DNA of 35,735 bases, from positions 1 through 35,735 of the forward strand of contig JBGAUM010000021.1 in the NCBI GenBank assembly GCA_044228625.1, written 5' to 3'. The notes beneath the pieces were generated by a model. That model ran no database searches. It was not told where the DNA came from and worked only from the letters and a program-made list of their open reading frames with translations. The DNA is from UKL13-2 sp044228625 (GTDB lineage Bacteria; Pseudomonadota; Gammaproteobacteria; Burkholderiales; Usitatibacteraceae). Position 1 is the first letter of the stretch, and the number at the start of each line of letters is the position of its first letter. Of the stretch, positions 23,401-31,753 are shown one piece after another. The translations under genes and the position numbers were made by a program.

Positions 23401-25629
23401 GTGGACGAGGGACTGCGAGCGCCCTTGGCTGCAATGGCCTGGGTCATCGCGCTGGCGATGGGCCTGGGCGCGCTGATCAACCTTCCGCAAGGCCGATGGA
23501 TCGTCGGTCTGGCCTGCCTTGGCGCTGCGCTTGCGGCGGCGGCCAGCGGAAAACTGGCGCGCCACGGTAGTTCCTTGCAGGCGGCCGCTTCGCTGTGTTT
23601 CTATGCGTTGGCGACCGCGGTGACCGCCTTTATGTGGGCACGCAATGGCACGCGGGATTACGGCCTCGCCGCCTATCCCGCGGTGTTGTTCGTCGGTTGC
23701 GTGTTTCTCGGCACGCGTGCCTATTGGGGGCTGGCCGCACTTGTCCTGTTGTCGGTCACCGTGCTGGGCGTTGCAGAGTTGACCGGCGCGCGCGCGACGG
23801 TGTATGGTCCGCCGCCCGAATGGGTCAACCTGCTCAACTTGTGGGCCATCATCGGGGGAAGCGCGGTCGGGGGCCGCGTGCTGTTGCAGGCGGTGCGATC
23901 TTCGCTCACCCGCGAGCGGCACCTCGCCAGCGCCTTGCAAAGCTCGCAGGACCGCATGCAGACCATGCTGCGTTCCTCCAGCGCCGCCATCGTGGTCTCT
24001 CGCCTCGCGGACGGCATGTACCTGGAAGTCAATGATGCCTTCCTGGCCATGTTCGGCTATGCGCGCGACGAAGTGGTGGGCCGCACCTCCCTCGAGCTGG
24101 GTGTGTGGGAAAACCAGGCGGAACGCGAGCGATTCGTCGGCCGCCTGCGGGCCGGCGTGGCGGTTCGCGATTTCGAGACGCGGCAGTGCACCAAGAGCGG
24201 TAGTTGGGTTGAGCTATCGCTGTCCGCCGAGCCCTTCGACATCGGCGGCGAAAGCGGCGTCATGATCACCGCGACCGACATCGGCGCACGCCGCGTTGCG
24301 GAGCGGCGTGCGGAATTCCTGTCCACCCGCGACGCGTTGACCGGGTTGCCCAATCGGGTGCTGGCGCTCGATCGCTTGCAACAGGCCATCGAGCGTGCAC
24401 GGGCAGACAGCGGCGGCGTGGCTGTGCTGCACGTCGACCTCGACCGGTTCAAGTCGATCAACGATTCCGCGGGTCGCACAGAGGGCGATGCCGTGCTGCG
24501 GGAGGCGGCCGTGCGGCTGGAGGCCTTCGCGCGCAACGGCGCCACGCTGGCACGGCTTGGCGGCAACGAATTCCTGTTGGTGGTGCCGTTGTCGCGAGCG
24601 GTGAAGAGCGCTGCCAGCCTGGCGGCCGATGTAGTCGCGGCGTTCGAGCGGCCATTCACGGTGCGTGAGCGCGCCCTCAAGGTCACGTCAAGCGTCGGCG
24701 TGGCGGTGTTCCCGGAAGACAGCACCGATGCCGAAACCCTGCTGCTGTTCGCCGATACTGCCATGCATGAGGCCAAGGACGAAGGCCGCGGGCGATATTG
24801 CCTCTATGCGGGCGTGATGGGTGAACGCCTTCGCGATCGCGTGTTCATCGAATCCAGCTTGCGCGAAAGCATCGGCACCCCCGCGCTGACGCTGGTCTTC
24901 CAGCCCAAGTTCGACATCGCCAGCGGCGCAATCACCGGCGTGGAGGCGCTTGCGCGCTGGCGCCATCCGACGCTCGGGCAGGTGCCACCGGCACGCTTCA
25001 TCGCTGTGGCTGAGGAGTCGGACCTGATCCGCGAGCTGGGGCACTGGGTGCTGCGCACGGCCTGCGCGCAAATCGCCGACTGGCGTGCACACGGTTTGCC
25101 GGCGTTGCCGATTGCTGTCAACCTTTCGGCGCGGCAGATCACCCCCGACTTGCCAGCGCAAGTGTTTGCCAGCGGGCGCGATCAGGGCGTCGCGCCGCAA
25201 ATGATTGAGCTCGAAGTCACCGAGACGATGCTCATCGCAAGGCCCGAGGCCTCGCGCCAGGTGCTCGACGAGGTCAATCGCAACGGCAACAGCATTGTGC
25301 TCGACGACTTCGGCGTCGGCTACTCGTCCATGGCATACCTGAAGTTGCTGCAATTGAACGGCATCAAGATCGACCGCTCCTTTGTTGCCGGCCTGACCGA
25401 TAGCCGCCACGACCGTGCCATCGTCAGTGCGATCGTCGGCCTGGCGCACGGTCTTGGCCTGAAGGTGGTCGCCGAGGGCATCGAAAATGGCGAGCAACTC
25501 GACGTGCTTTCCGAACTCGGCTGCGACGAGGCGCAAGGCTTCCACCTCGGCCGCCCCATGACCGGCGCCGACATCGCCGAGCAGGTGCTGGGCGGGGACT
25601 CGGCGTGGCGTCGCGCCACGCATCGGTGA
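23401..25629 (+). CDS. Membrane PAS-GGDEF-EAL protein, probable c-di-GMP phosphodiesterase
   Basis: This protein of about 742 residues probably controls cyclic di-GMP. Residues 10-160 form about five membrane segments. A coiled linker and a PAS domain follow (about 180-300, with GMYLEVNDAFLAMFGYARDE). The GGDEF domain (about 305-470) has LARLGGNEF at 384-392: the catalytic Asp is Asn, and the usual NDxxGHxxGD motif has Arg for His, so cyclase activity is doubtful. The EAL domain (about 495-735) keeps EALARW (515-520), AVNLSARQ, ELEVTET, LDDFGVGYSS, KIDRSF and AEGIEN, so it looks active. The start is uncertain: GTG 23401 is used, but GTG 23341 and the ATG near 23434 are possible, and none has a clear ribosome-binding site. 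Confidence 0.88.
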   Translation: MDEGLRAPLAAMAWVIALAMGLGALINLPQGRWIVGLACLGAALAAAASGKLARHGSSLQAAASLCFYALATAVTAFMWARNGTRDYGLAAYPAVLFVGCVFLGTRAYWGLAALVLLSVTVLGVAELTGARATVYGPPPEWVNLLNLWAIIGGSAVGGRVLLQAVRSSLTRERHLASALQSSQDRMQTMLRSSSAAIVVSRLADGMYLEVNDAFLAMFGYARDEVVGRTSLELGVWENQAERERFVGRLRAGVAVRDFETRQCTKSGSWVELSLSAEPFDIGGESGVMITATDIGARRVAERRAEFLSTRDALTGLPNRVLALDRLQQAIERARADSGGVAVLHVDLDRFKSINDSAGRTEGDAVLREAAVRLEAFARNGATLARLGGNEFLLVVPLSRAVKSAASLAADVVAAFERPFTVRERALKVTSSVGVAVFPEDSTDAETLLLFADTAMHEAKDEGRGRYCLYAGVMGERLRDRVFIESSLRESIGTPALTLVFQPKFDIASGAITGVEALARWRHPTLGQVPPARFIAVAEESDLIRELGHWVLRTACAQIADWRAHGLPALPIAVNLSARQITPDLPAQVFASGRDQGVAPQMIELEVTETMLIARPEASRQVLDEVNRNGNSIVLDDFGVGYSSMAYLKLLQLNGIKIDRSFVAGLTDSRHDRAIVSAIVGLAHGLGLKVVAEGIENGEQLDVLSELGCDEAQGFHLGRPMTGADIAEQVLGGDSAWRRATHR

Positions 25630-25713
25630 CCCTGGCCATGCAGCGCATGCACTGTAGTGCACATCATCCGGTCGTCTGGAACCAAGCGACCCTTCAACGC
25701 GGGGACTGCCCCT

Positions 25714-27549
25714 TCAGCGCACCGGTGGTAGTGCCTGTTTTGAGGCCACGTACTCTGCCACCACATCTTCCAAAATAGATAACGGCATGGCGCCGCTCTT
25801 GAGCACCGCGTCATGGAAGTCCCGGATATCGAACTTGGGTCCCAATTCCCGCTTGGCCTTTTCGCGGAGCTCGAGGATCTTGATCATGCCCACCTTGTAC
25901 GCGAGCGCCTGGCCGGGCATCACGAAGTAGCGCTCGATTTCCGAGATGACTTCGATTTCCGGCATGCCGGTGTTGCCAAGCATGTAGTCAATGGCCTGCT
26001 CGCGGGTCCAGCGCTTGGCGTGAATGCCGGTATCGACCACCAAACGTACCGCGCGAAACATTTCCGCCTGCAGGCGTCCCAGGTTGTCGAGCGGATTCTT
26101 TTGGAAGCCCGCTTCCCATGCGAGCTGCTCGGCATAGAGCGCCCAACCCTCGCCGTAGGCGGTGAACGGGACCAGGCGCCGGAAAATGGGCAAGCCCTTG
26201 ATCTCGGCGGCCGTGGCAATCTGTGTGTGGTGGCCGGGAATCGCCTCGTGATAAGCCAGCGTGCGCATGCCGAATTTGGCGATCTCGTCAGCCTTTCGGA
26301 GATTGGTGTAGAACACGCCGGGCTTGCTGCCATCCATGGCCGGCGGGTTGTAGTACGCAAAGGCCGAGGATTTCTCCGAGAGCGCCGGCACGCGCTCAAC
26401 GGTGACCTTGGCCTTGGGTTGTGAATGAAACCAGGGGCCCAAGCCCGCGGCAATTTCATCGATGATGGTCTGATAGTCCTTGAGGATTTGTGACCGCGCC
26501 GCGTCGGAGTTCTCGTACACCTGTCCGGGAGACTTGGACAAGGCGTTGATGCGCTCGGCGCGCGTGCCGCTCTTGTAGCCCGCCTCTTGGAGAATCGCGT
26601 CCATCTCGGCGCCGATGCGCTCCACCTCCTTCAATCCCAAGGCGTGCAAATCGTCGGCCCGCATCCGGGTCGTGGTGTGGAGCTCGACCGCGTATTGGTA
26701 GTACTTGTCCCCTTCAGGCAGCGACCAGGCCCCGTGATTCACAGTCGCCTTGGCGCGCAAGGCGTCATTCGCGGCGGCGAGTCTTTGGTAGGAGGGGATC
26801 ACCTGCTCGGCCACGGCTTTCTCCACGCGCGCGGTCAGGTCTGCACGTGTCGAAGCATCCATCTTTTCCGTCGGGATCTTGGCCAGCTTGTCGCGGAACG
26901 CGACGGTGAGGGCATTGTCTTTCGACGCTGCGGCCAGGAAGTCCTTGAGTTGCGTGCCGACCTTTTCCACCAGGAATTTGGGAGGGATGATTCCCTTCTC
27001 CTCGCGAATCTTCATACTGGCGATGACGCCATCGATCTTTTCGGGGTAGGCGCGCAGGCGTTGCAGGTAATGTTCGGCGTCGGTCGCGTCATTGACCTGC
27101 TGGTGCTGGGTCATCATGTTCGGCAGCTCGCTCTGCACACCAAACAACTGGTTGACCGGGAAATTGTGATACCGCCACGGCTCGCCCTGTACCAGGCCAT
27201 TCAGAAAGTAGTCCATGATGCGATACGACAATTTCTCCTGGCCCTGATAGGCGTTGACGTCATAACGCTTCAAGGTGTCCTGGTTGTCGCGCATCATCGC
27301 GGCGAGGCGCTCGGTGTCGGCCGGCGAACTGTCGGACAGGCGCCCGTTGTGGCTGCGGAGGCCGACGGTTTCAAAAATGCGCAATCGCGTGAGCATTTCC
27401 GGGTTGTCGAGCATGAACTTCACGAACACGCGGGTATAAAACCAGTCGATCGACAAGGGCTTGGCATACCACGTGTGCGCAGCGAGTCCGGCACCGAGCA
27501 GCAAGAGCGCGAGAACTGCAAGAGACAACCATTTCAAAGCGCGTTTCAT
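25714..27549 (-). CDS. DUF885 metallopeptidase-like protein, membrane-anchored or exported
   Basis: This 611-residue protein begins MKRALKWLSLAVLALLLLGA, a basic N-terminus with one hydrophobic helix, so it is exported or anchored facing the periplasm. The DUF885 body carries LAYHEAIPGHHTQ near residue 430, an HExxPGHH zinc-protease-like motif. About 30 residues later comes YGEGWALYAEQLAWE, which probably supplies the third ligand. I know of no confirmed substrate for this subgroup. The ATG at 27549 is preferred; an in-frame ATG at 27582 overlaps a -10-like TATGAT (27583-27578). The gene is convergent with the GGDEF/EAL gene and divergent from argS. Confidence 0.88.
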   Translation of the reverse strand: MKRALKWLSLAVLALLLLGAGLAAHTWYAKPLSIDWFYTRVFVKFMLDNPEMLTRLRIFETVGLRSHNGRLSDSSPADTERLAAMMRDNQDTLKRYDVNAYQGQEKLSYRIMDYFLNGLVQGEPWRYHNFPVNQLFGVQSELPNMMTQHQQVNDATDAEHYLQRLRAYPEKIDGVIASMKIREEKGIIPPKFLVEKVGTQLKDFLAAASKDNALTVAFRDKLAKIPTEKMDASTRADLTARVEKAVAEQVIPSYQRLAAANDALRAKATVNHGAWSLPEGDKYYQYAVELHTTTRMRADDLHALGLKEVERIGAEMDAILQEAGYKSGTRAERINALSKSPGQVYENSDAARSQILKDYQTIIDEIAAGLGPWFHSQPKAKVTVERVPALSEKSSAFAYYNPPAMDGSKPGVFYTNLRKADEIAKFGMRTLAYHEAIPGHHTQIATAAEIKGLPIFRRLVPFTAYGEGWALYAEQLAWEAGFQKNPLDNLGRLQAEMFRAVRLVVDTGIHAKRWTREQAIDYMLGNTGMPEIEVISEIERYFVMPGQALAYKVGMIKILELREKAKRELGPKFDIRDFHDAVLKSGAMPLSILEDVVAEYVASKQALPPVR

Positions 27550-27773
27550 GGGAACGTCCGCAAACGGAATGGGCGGGATCATAGCGGCCCTTACGATAGG
27601 GCGGGATGGCCCAACATGCGCGCTGGCACCGATCAATGGGCATACTGCAGTAAACACCAATACAGGCGGGCACTTTGAGCCGGTTTTGCCTCAAGCACCG
27701 CGCCAAATCTTGGGTTTTGCCGCTGTCTGCTGGGAATTGAGTGACAAAACGCAGGTTGGGAAGGTGCAAACGC

Positions 27774-27779
27774 TATAAT
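27774..27779 (+). promoter_or_regulatory. -10 element of the argS promoter
   Basis: A perfect TATAAT at 27774-27779 predicts a start near 27786, giving a leader of about 20 bases before argS. No good -35 lies at 16-18 bases; TTGGGA at 27756-27761 is too close. Confidence 0.5.
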
Positions 27780-27806
27780 GCGCGTTGATCCCTTTGGTTG
27801 CGCTTC

Positions 27807-29504
27807 ATGTCCTCCGCAGCACCCCATTCCCCTTCAGATTTGCCAGCATTTGAGTCCAACAAGGTTGCCGTCGGCGAATTGTTCCAGCGGGCACTCCTCA
27901 CGGCCTTCCCCGCGATTGACGCAGCGGATCCGCCGTTTGCGATCGAGGTTGAAAAGCCGAAGAATCCGGAGCACGGCCACTTCGCGGTCAACAGTGCATT
28001 GCAACTGGCCAAACGCCTCGGCCGCAAACCCCGTGAAATCGCGGAAGCGATCGTCGCCGCGTTGCCCGCATCCCGGCTGATTGCCGGCACGCCCGAAATT
28101 GCCGGCCCGGGATTCATCAACATCCGGCTCTCGCAAGAGGCGGAAACGCGTGTGGTGAAATCGATTGCAGCGGCGGCGGAAAAATTCGGGACGAGCCAGG
28201 TCGGCGCGGGCCAGAAAACCATGGTCGAGTTTGTGTCGGCCAACCCCACCGGGCCCTTGCACGTGGGGCATGGACGCGCCGCCGCGATTGGCGACACCCT
28301 CTCGCGCCTGCTGGCCTCGCAGGGTTATGCGGTATGCCGAGAGTTTTATTACAACGATGCCGGCGCGCAGATCAACAACCTCGCGCTTTCCGTGCAGTTT
28401 CGTTGCCGCGAGTTGGCAGGAACGCCGGGGACGTTCCCCGAAGATGGTTATCGCGGCGAATACATCGTCGATATTGCGCGACGCTACCGGGAAACCCATC
28501 CGGCCGACGCGAATGCCGACAACCTCGACCAGATTCGACAATTTGCCGTTGCTGCGCTTCGCCATGAGCAGGATCTCGACCTCAAAGCGTTCGACGTGTC
28601 CTTCGACAACTACTTCCTCGAGTCCTCGCTTTATCGCGACGGGCTGGTGGAAAAGACCGTGGCTGCGCTTTCACAAAGCGGGCACACGTTTGAGGACGGC
28701 GGCGCGTTGTGGCTTCGCACCACCACGTTTGGCGACGACAAGGACCGCGTGATGCGGAAGTCCGACGGGACTTACACCTATTTCCTGCCGGACGTCGCCT
28801 ATCACGTGACCAAGTGGCAGCGCGGCTTCACGCGCGCCATCACCGAACTCGGTGCCGACCATCATGGCTCGCTGATGCGCGTGAAGGCCGGCCTGCAGGC
28901 CATGAACATGGGCATCGCACCGGGGTATCCGGACTACGTGTTGCACCAGATGATCACCGTCATGCGCGGGGGCGAGGAAGTCAAGATCTCCAAGCGCGCC
29001 GGAAGCTACGTCACGTTGCGGGACCTGATCGACGAAGTCGGCCGTGACGCCACGCGTTACTTCTTTGTCATGCGCAAGTCGGATTCGCAATTGACGTTTG
29101 ATATCGATCTGGCCTTGTCGCGCTCGGAAGACAACCCGGTGTACTACGTCCAGTACGCCCACGCACGCATTTGCAGTGTCCTGGCGCAGTGGGGGGGCGA
29201 CGTGGCCACGCTTGCCGACGCAGACTTGTCGCCTCTCAAAACTGCGCACGAGTCGGAACTTTTGCGCGCTTTGGCAGACTATCCAGAGACGGTGGCAGTC
29301 GCGGCCAAGGAACTCTCGCCGCACCTGATTTGCAATTACTTGTCCGATTTGGCCGCCAAGCTGCACGGCTACTACAACGCGGAGAAATTTCTCGTGGACG
29401 ATGAATCCGTGAAGCGTGCACGCTTGGCGTTGATCGTCGCCACCCGGCAAGTGCTCAAGAACGGCTTGGCATTGATCGGCGTTTCTGCACCGGAGAAAAT
29501 GTAG
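27807..29504 (+). CDS. argS: Arginyl-tRNA synthetase
   Basis: This 565-residue class I synthetase charges tRNA-Arg. An N-terminal Add1-like domain (about 1-115) precedes the catalytic core, whose HIGH motif is NPTGPLHVGHGRAA (near residues 147-160). The KMSKS-equivalent region reads EVKISKRAGSYVTLRDL, the relaxed form usual in ArgS. The C-terminal anticodon-binding domain includes YVQYAHARICSVL. The length and motifs are normal and no defect is visible. ATG 27807 is used in place of an in-frame TTG at 27798. It heads a four-gene set with the SPOR protein, dsbA and an SDR, an order I associate with betaproteobacteria. Confidence 0.97.
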   Translation: MSSAAPHSPSDLPAFESNKVAVGELFQRALLTAFPAIDAADPPFAIEVEKPKNPEHGHFAVNSALQLAKRLGRKPREIAEAIVAALPASRLIAGTPEIAGPGFINIRLSQEAETRVVKSIAAAAEKFGTSQVGAGQKTMVEFVSANPTGPLHVGHGRAAAIGDTLSRLLASQGYAVCREFYYNDAGAQINNLALSVQFRCRELAGTPGTFPEDGYRGEYIVDIARRYRETHPADANADNLDQIRQFAVAALRHEQDLDLKAFDVSFDNYFLESSLYRDGLVEKTVAALSQSGHTFEDGGALWLRTTTFGDDKDRVMRKSDGTYTYFLPDVAYHVTKWQRGFTRAITELGADHHGSLMRVKAGLQAMNMGIAPGYPDYVLHQMITVMRGGEEVKISKRAGSYVTLRDLIDEVGRDATRYFFVMRKSDSQLTFDIDLALSRSEDNPVYYVQYAHARICSVLAQWGGDVATLADADLSPLKTAHESELLRALADYPETVAVAAKELSPHLICNYLSDLAAKLHGYYNAEKFLVDDESVKRARLALIVATRQVLKNGLALIGVSAPEKM

Positions 29505-29506
29505 TC

Positions 29507-30175
29507 ATGAGAGGCGCTCCTCCCCCGTCCCCACGCGGTTCCGCCGCTCCAGAAAAGAAACGCGGCATCAATCCGTTGTTCGCGGGCATCGTCATTGGCA
29601 TGGTGTTGGGTGTGGGAATGGCGCTGGCCCTGGCGCTATGGCTCAACCGCGAAAGCAACCCATTCGTCGACAAGACGCATCCGGTCCAGCCCCTGCCGGC
29701 CCAACCCAAATCCGGCGTGCCGCCCATTTCGCCGATGACTGGGCAAACCGGCAAGCCCGACGACGGCAAGCCGCGATTTGAGTTCTACCAAACGCTCCCG
29801 GGCGAAGACAAGGGTGCGAAGTCGGCCACCGCGCCGCTCCCTTCAATCCCGGTGTCCGCAACGCCGGCTGCCAAGCCGTCCGAGACCCCGAAGGCCGCCG
29901 GTGCCCTGCCACGGGGCGTCGAGGTCAAGCCCTCCACCGAGGAGTTCTACCTGCAGGCCGGGGCGTTTCAGAACCCGAGCGAAGCCGACAGCATGCGGGC
30001 CAAGGTGGCGTTTTCCGGATTCCAGTCCAGCATCAGGAGCGTCAACTTGCCGGACAAAGGGACGTTGTATCGAGTACGCTTGGGCCCTTATAAGTCGCTT
30101 GAGGAAGTGAACCGCGTCAAAGGAGTGCTGTCTCAAAGCGGGATTGCCGCTGCCATCGTCAACAACAAGGATTGA
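29507..30175 (+). CDS. SPOR-domain membrane protein (FtsN-like)
   Basis: This 222-residue bitopic protein has a cytoplasmic Pro-rich N-terminus and one membrane helix at about residues 23-46 (LFAGIVIGMVLGVGMALALA). A Pro/Ala/Lys-rich periplasmic linker (48-140) follows, then a C-terminal SPOR domain (about 145-222, with EFYLQAGAFQNPSEADSMRA and YRVRLGPYKSLEEVNRVKG). SPOR domains bind denuded peptidoglycan at the division septum, so a role in cell division or wall remodelling is likely. The architecture matches FtsN, but orthology is not proven. It begins two bases after argS ends and runs to six bases before dsbA, so it is translated from the same message. Confidence 0.9.
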   Translation: MRGAPPPSPRGSAAPEKKRGINPLFAGIVIGMVLGVGMALALALWLNRESNPFVDKTHPVQPLPAQPKSGVPPISPMTGQTGKPDDGKPRFEFYQTLPGEDKGAKSATAPLPSIPVSATPAAKPSETPKAAGALPRGVEVKPSTEEFYLQAGAFQNPSEADSMRAKVAFSGFQSSIRSVNLPDKGTLYRVRLGPYKSLEEVNRVKGVLSQSGIAAAIVNNKD

Positions 30176-30180
30176 ACATC

Positions 30181-30791
30181 ATGTTTTCCCGCATTTCACA
30201 TGTTTTTAGCGCACTTGCCGTGGCCATCGGATTTGGCGTTGCCCAAGCGGCCCAGATCATTCCTGTCAGCCCACCGCAACCGGTGGAGAACGACGGCAAG
30301 ATCGAAGTGATCGAATTCTTTGCTTATGGCTGCCATGTGTGTGCGAATGCGGAACCGCAGATCAAGGCCTGGCTCGCAAAGCAGGGCCCGGACGTCAAGT
30401 TCCGCCGCATCCCTTCGCTCAACAATGTCCGTGGCATCGATTCCATCCCGCTGTTCTACGCACTGGAAGCCATGGGCCAGGTGGAGCGACTGCACCAGAA
30501 GATCTTCGACGCGGCAAATCTTGAGAACGTCATGTTGGGTCACCAGCCCACGTTGCTCAAATGGCTGGAGAAGAACGGAGTCAAGCCCAGGACTATCGTG
30601 CCGCCAGCACGCCTTATTTCGTCGTGGATGGCCGCCACGCGTTGTCCGGAATCGGTCCGGAGACCTTCAGCGTGATGGACCAGTTGGTCGAGCAAACCCG
30701 CCAGAAGCTCAAGGCATCCGCCGCACCGGCGCCTGCCGCAGTGCCGGTTAAAGCCGCACCTGCAAAAGCGCCTGCGCCCGCCACCAAGTAA
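30181..30791 (+). pseudogene. dsbA: DsbA-type periplasmic thiol:disulfide oxidoreductase, frame-disrupted
   Basis: The start at ATG 30181 has an AAGGA site eight bases upstream. The first frame gives a signal peptide (about 1-23), EVIEFFAYGCHVC with the CHVC active site at residues 51-54, and continues to WLEKNGV (ending 30582). It then runs into non-homologous sequence and stops at 30675. The continuation, QDYRAASTPYFVVDGRHAL with the cis-Pro loop, lies in another frame ending at 30791. The total span is not a multiple of three. From the family pattern about 20 residues of the helical region are missing at the join, which suggests a real deletion of 3n+1 bases. An Ala/Pro/Lys tail ends the second part. 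It may be a pseudogene or a local assembly collapse. Confidence 0.8.
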
Positions 30792-30806
30792 TCTTGGTTC
30801 GATGGT

Positions 30807-30838
30807 CGGTTCGACCGGCGGGTACGTCGGCCGAACCG
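30807..30838. repeat. Imperfect inverted repeat after dsbA
   Basis: CGGTTCGACCGGC (30807-30819) and GTCGGCCGAACCG (30826-30838) are complementary over 11 of 13 positions around a 6-base loop. It lacks a T tract, so it is not a standard terminator; it may stabilise the 3' end of the upstream message. Confidence 0.5.
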
Positions 30839-30890
30839 GCAAACGCCGGCCATACAGCGTTTGCTTGATGGGCAACACCCGGTCGCCCTT

Positions 30891-30896
30891 TACAAT
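30891..30896 (+). promoter_or_regulatory. -10-like element before the SDR gene
   Basis: TACAAT (30891-30896) ends six bases before the GTG start at 30903, so a transcript from it would begin at the start codon itself. The best -35 (TTGATG, 30865-30870) has a 20-base spacer, longer than normal. Confidence 0.35.
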
Positions 30897-30902
30897 GGCG
30901 AT

Positions 30903-31685
30903 GTGACCCCCAACCATCGCCCCCTCGTTTTTCTCACTGGCGCCTCCACGGGCATTGGTGAAGCCTTTGCCCGGCATTACGCAAAGCAAGGCGCGCAATT
31001 GGGTTTGGTCGCGCGGCGTGGTGATTTGCTTGAAAAGCTCGCAGCCGGGTTGGATCCCAAGCCGGCGATTTATGTAGCCGATGTCACCGACGCCAACGCG
31101 TTGAAGAGTGCCGCGGCAGATTTCATGACGCGGTACGGCCTGCCGGACATCGTGATCGCCAACGCCGGCATTTCCGTGGGGACGCTGACCGGACAGGACG
31201 ACGATCTTGCCGTGTTCCGCAAGGTCTTCGAAACCAATGTCCTCGGCATGGTGCACACCTTTCACCCGTTTGTCGAACCGATGAAGGCTGCGAGCAAGGG
31301 AACGCTGGTCGGCATTGCCAGTGTGGCGGGCTTTCGCGGCATTCCAGGCGGTGGCGCCTACTCCGCCTCGAAGGCGGCCTGCATCAAGTATTGCGAGTCC
31401 CTGCGCGTGGAACTGAAGAAATCCGGCGTCGCGGTCGTCACCATTTGTCCCGGCTATATCAAGACGCCGATGACCGCGGTAAACAAGTTCAAGATGCCGT
31501 TCCTGATCGGCGTCGATGATGCCGTGAAGCGTTTCGCGGCTGCCATCGATGCGCAGACCTCGTTCACGGTCATCCCGTGGACCATGGGTATTGCGGCCCG
31601 CCTGCTAAGGATCATGCCCAACTGGTTGTATGACACCTTGTTTCAACGCATGCCGCGAAAGCCTCGCAGCACGGATGGCGGTTAG
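30903..31685 (+). CDS. Short-chain dehydrogenase/reductase (SDR)
   Basis: This is a 260-residue classical SDR. It has the NAD(P)-binding TGASTGIG near the N-terminus, NAG (IANAGIS), the catalytic Ser in IASVAGF, and YSASK with the Tyr-Lys pair. Arg residues after the second strand (VARRGDLL) suggest a preference for NADPH. The C-terminal part (IPWTMGIAARLLRIMPNWLYDTLF) resembles membrane-associated SDRs of the DltE/YbbO type. The substrate is unknown. The GTG at 30903 gives a compact N-terminus directly before the Rossmann fold; an in-frame TTG at 30861 adds 14 residues of doubtful sequence. It follows dsbA by about 110 bases and keeps the argS cluster order. Confidence 0.88.
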   Translation: MTPNHRPLVFLTGASTGIGEAFARHYAKQGAQLGLVARRGDLLEKLAAGLDPKPAIYVADVTDANALKSAAADFMTRYGLPDIVIANAGISVGTLTGQDDDLAVFRKVFETNVLGMVHTFHPFVEPMKAASKGTLVGIASVAGFRGIPGGGAYSASKAACIKYCESLRVELKKSGVAVVTICPGYIKTPMTAVNKFKMPFLIGVDDAVKRFAAAIDAQTSFTVIPWTMGIAARLLRIMPNWLYDTLFQRMPRKPRSTDGG

Positions 31686-31753
31686 TCGATTGCCGTCATT
31701 TGCGGCCGTAGTTGTTCCAGTCTTCTCTACTTTCCATTTCCGGGTCACCTTCC

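Noticed and set aside
25645..25668. Short palindrome (TGCACT/AGTGCA) between the GGDEF/EAL gene and DUF885 as a bidirectional terminator
   Set aside because: Stem is short with a two-base gap and there is no T tract on either strand.
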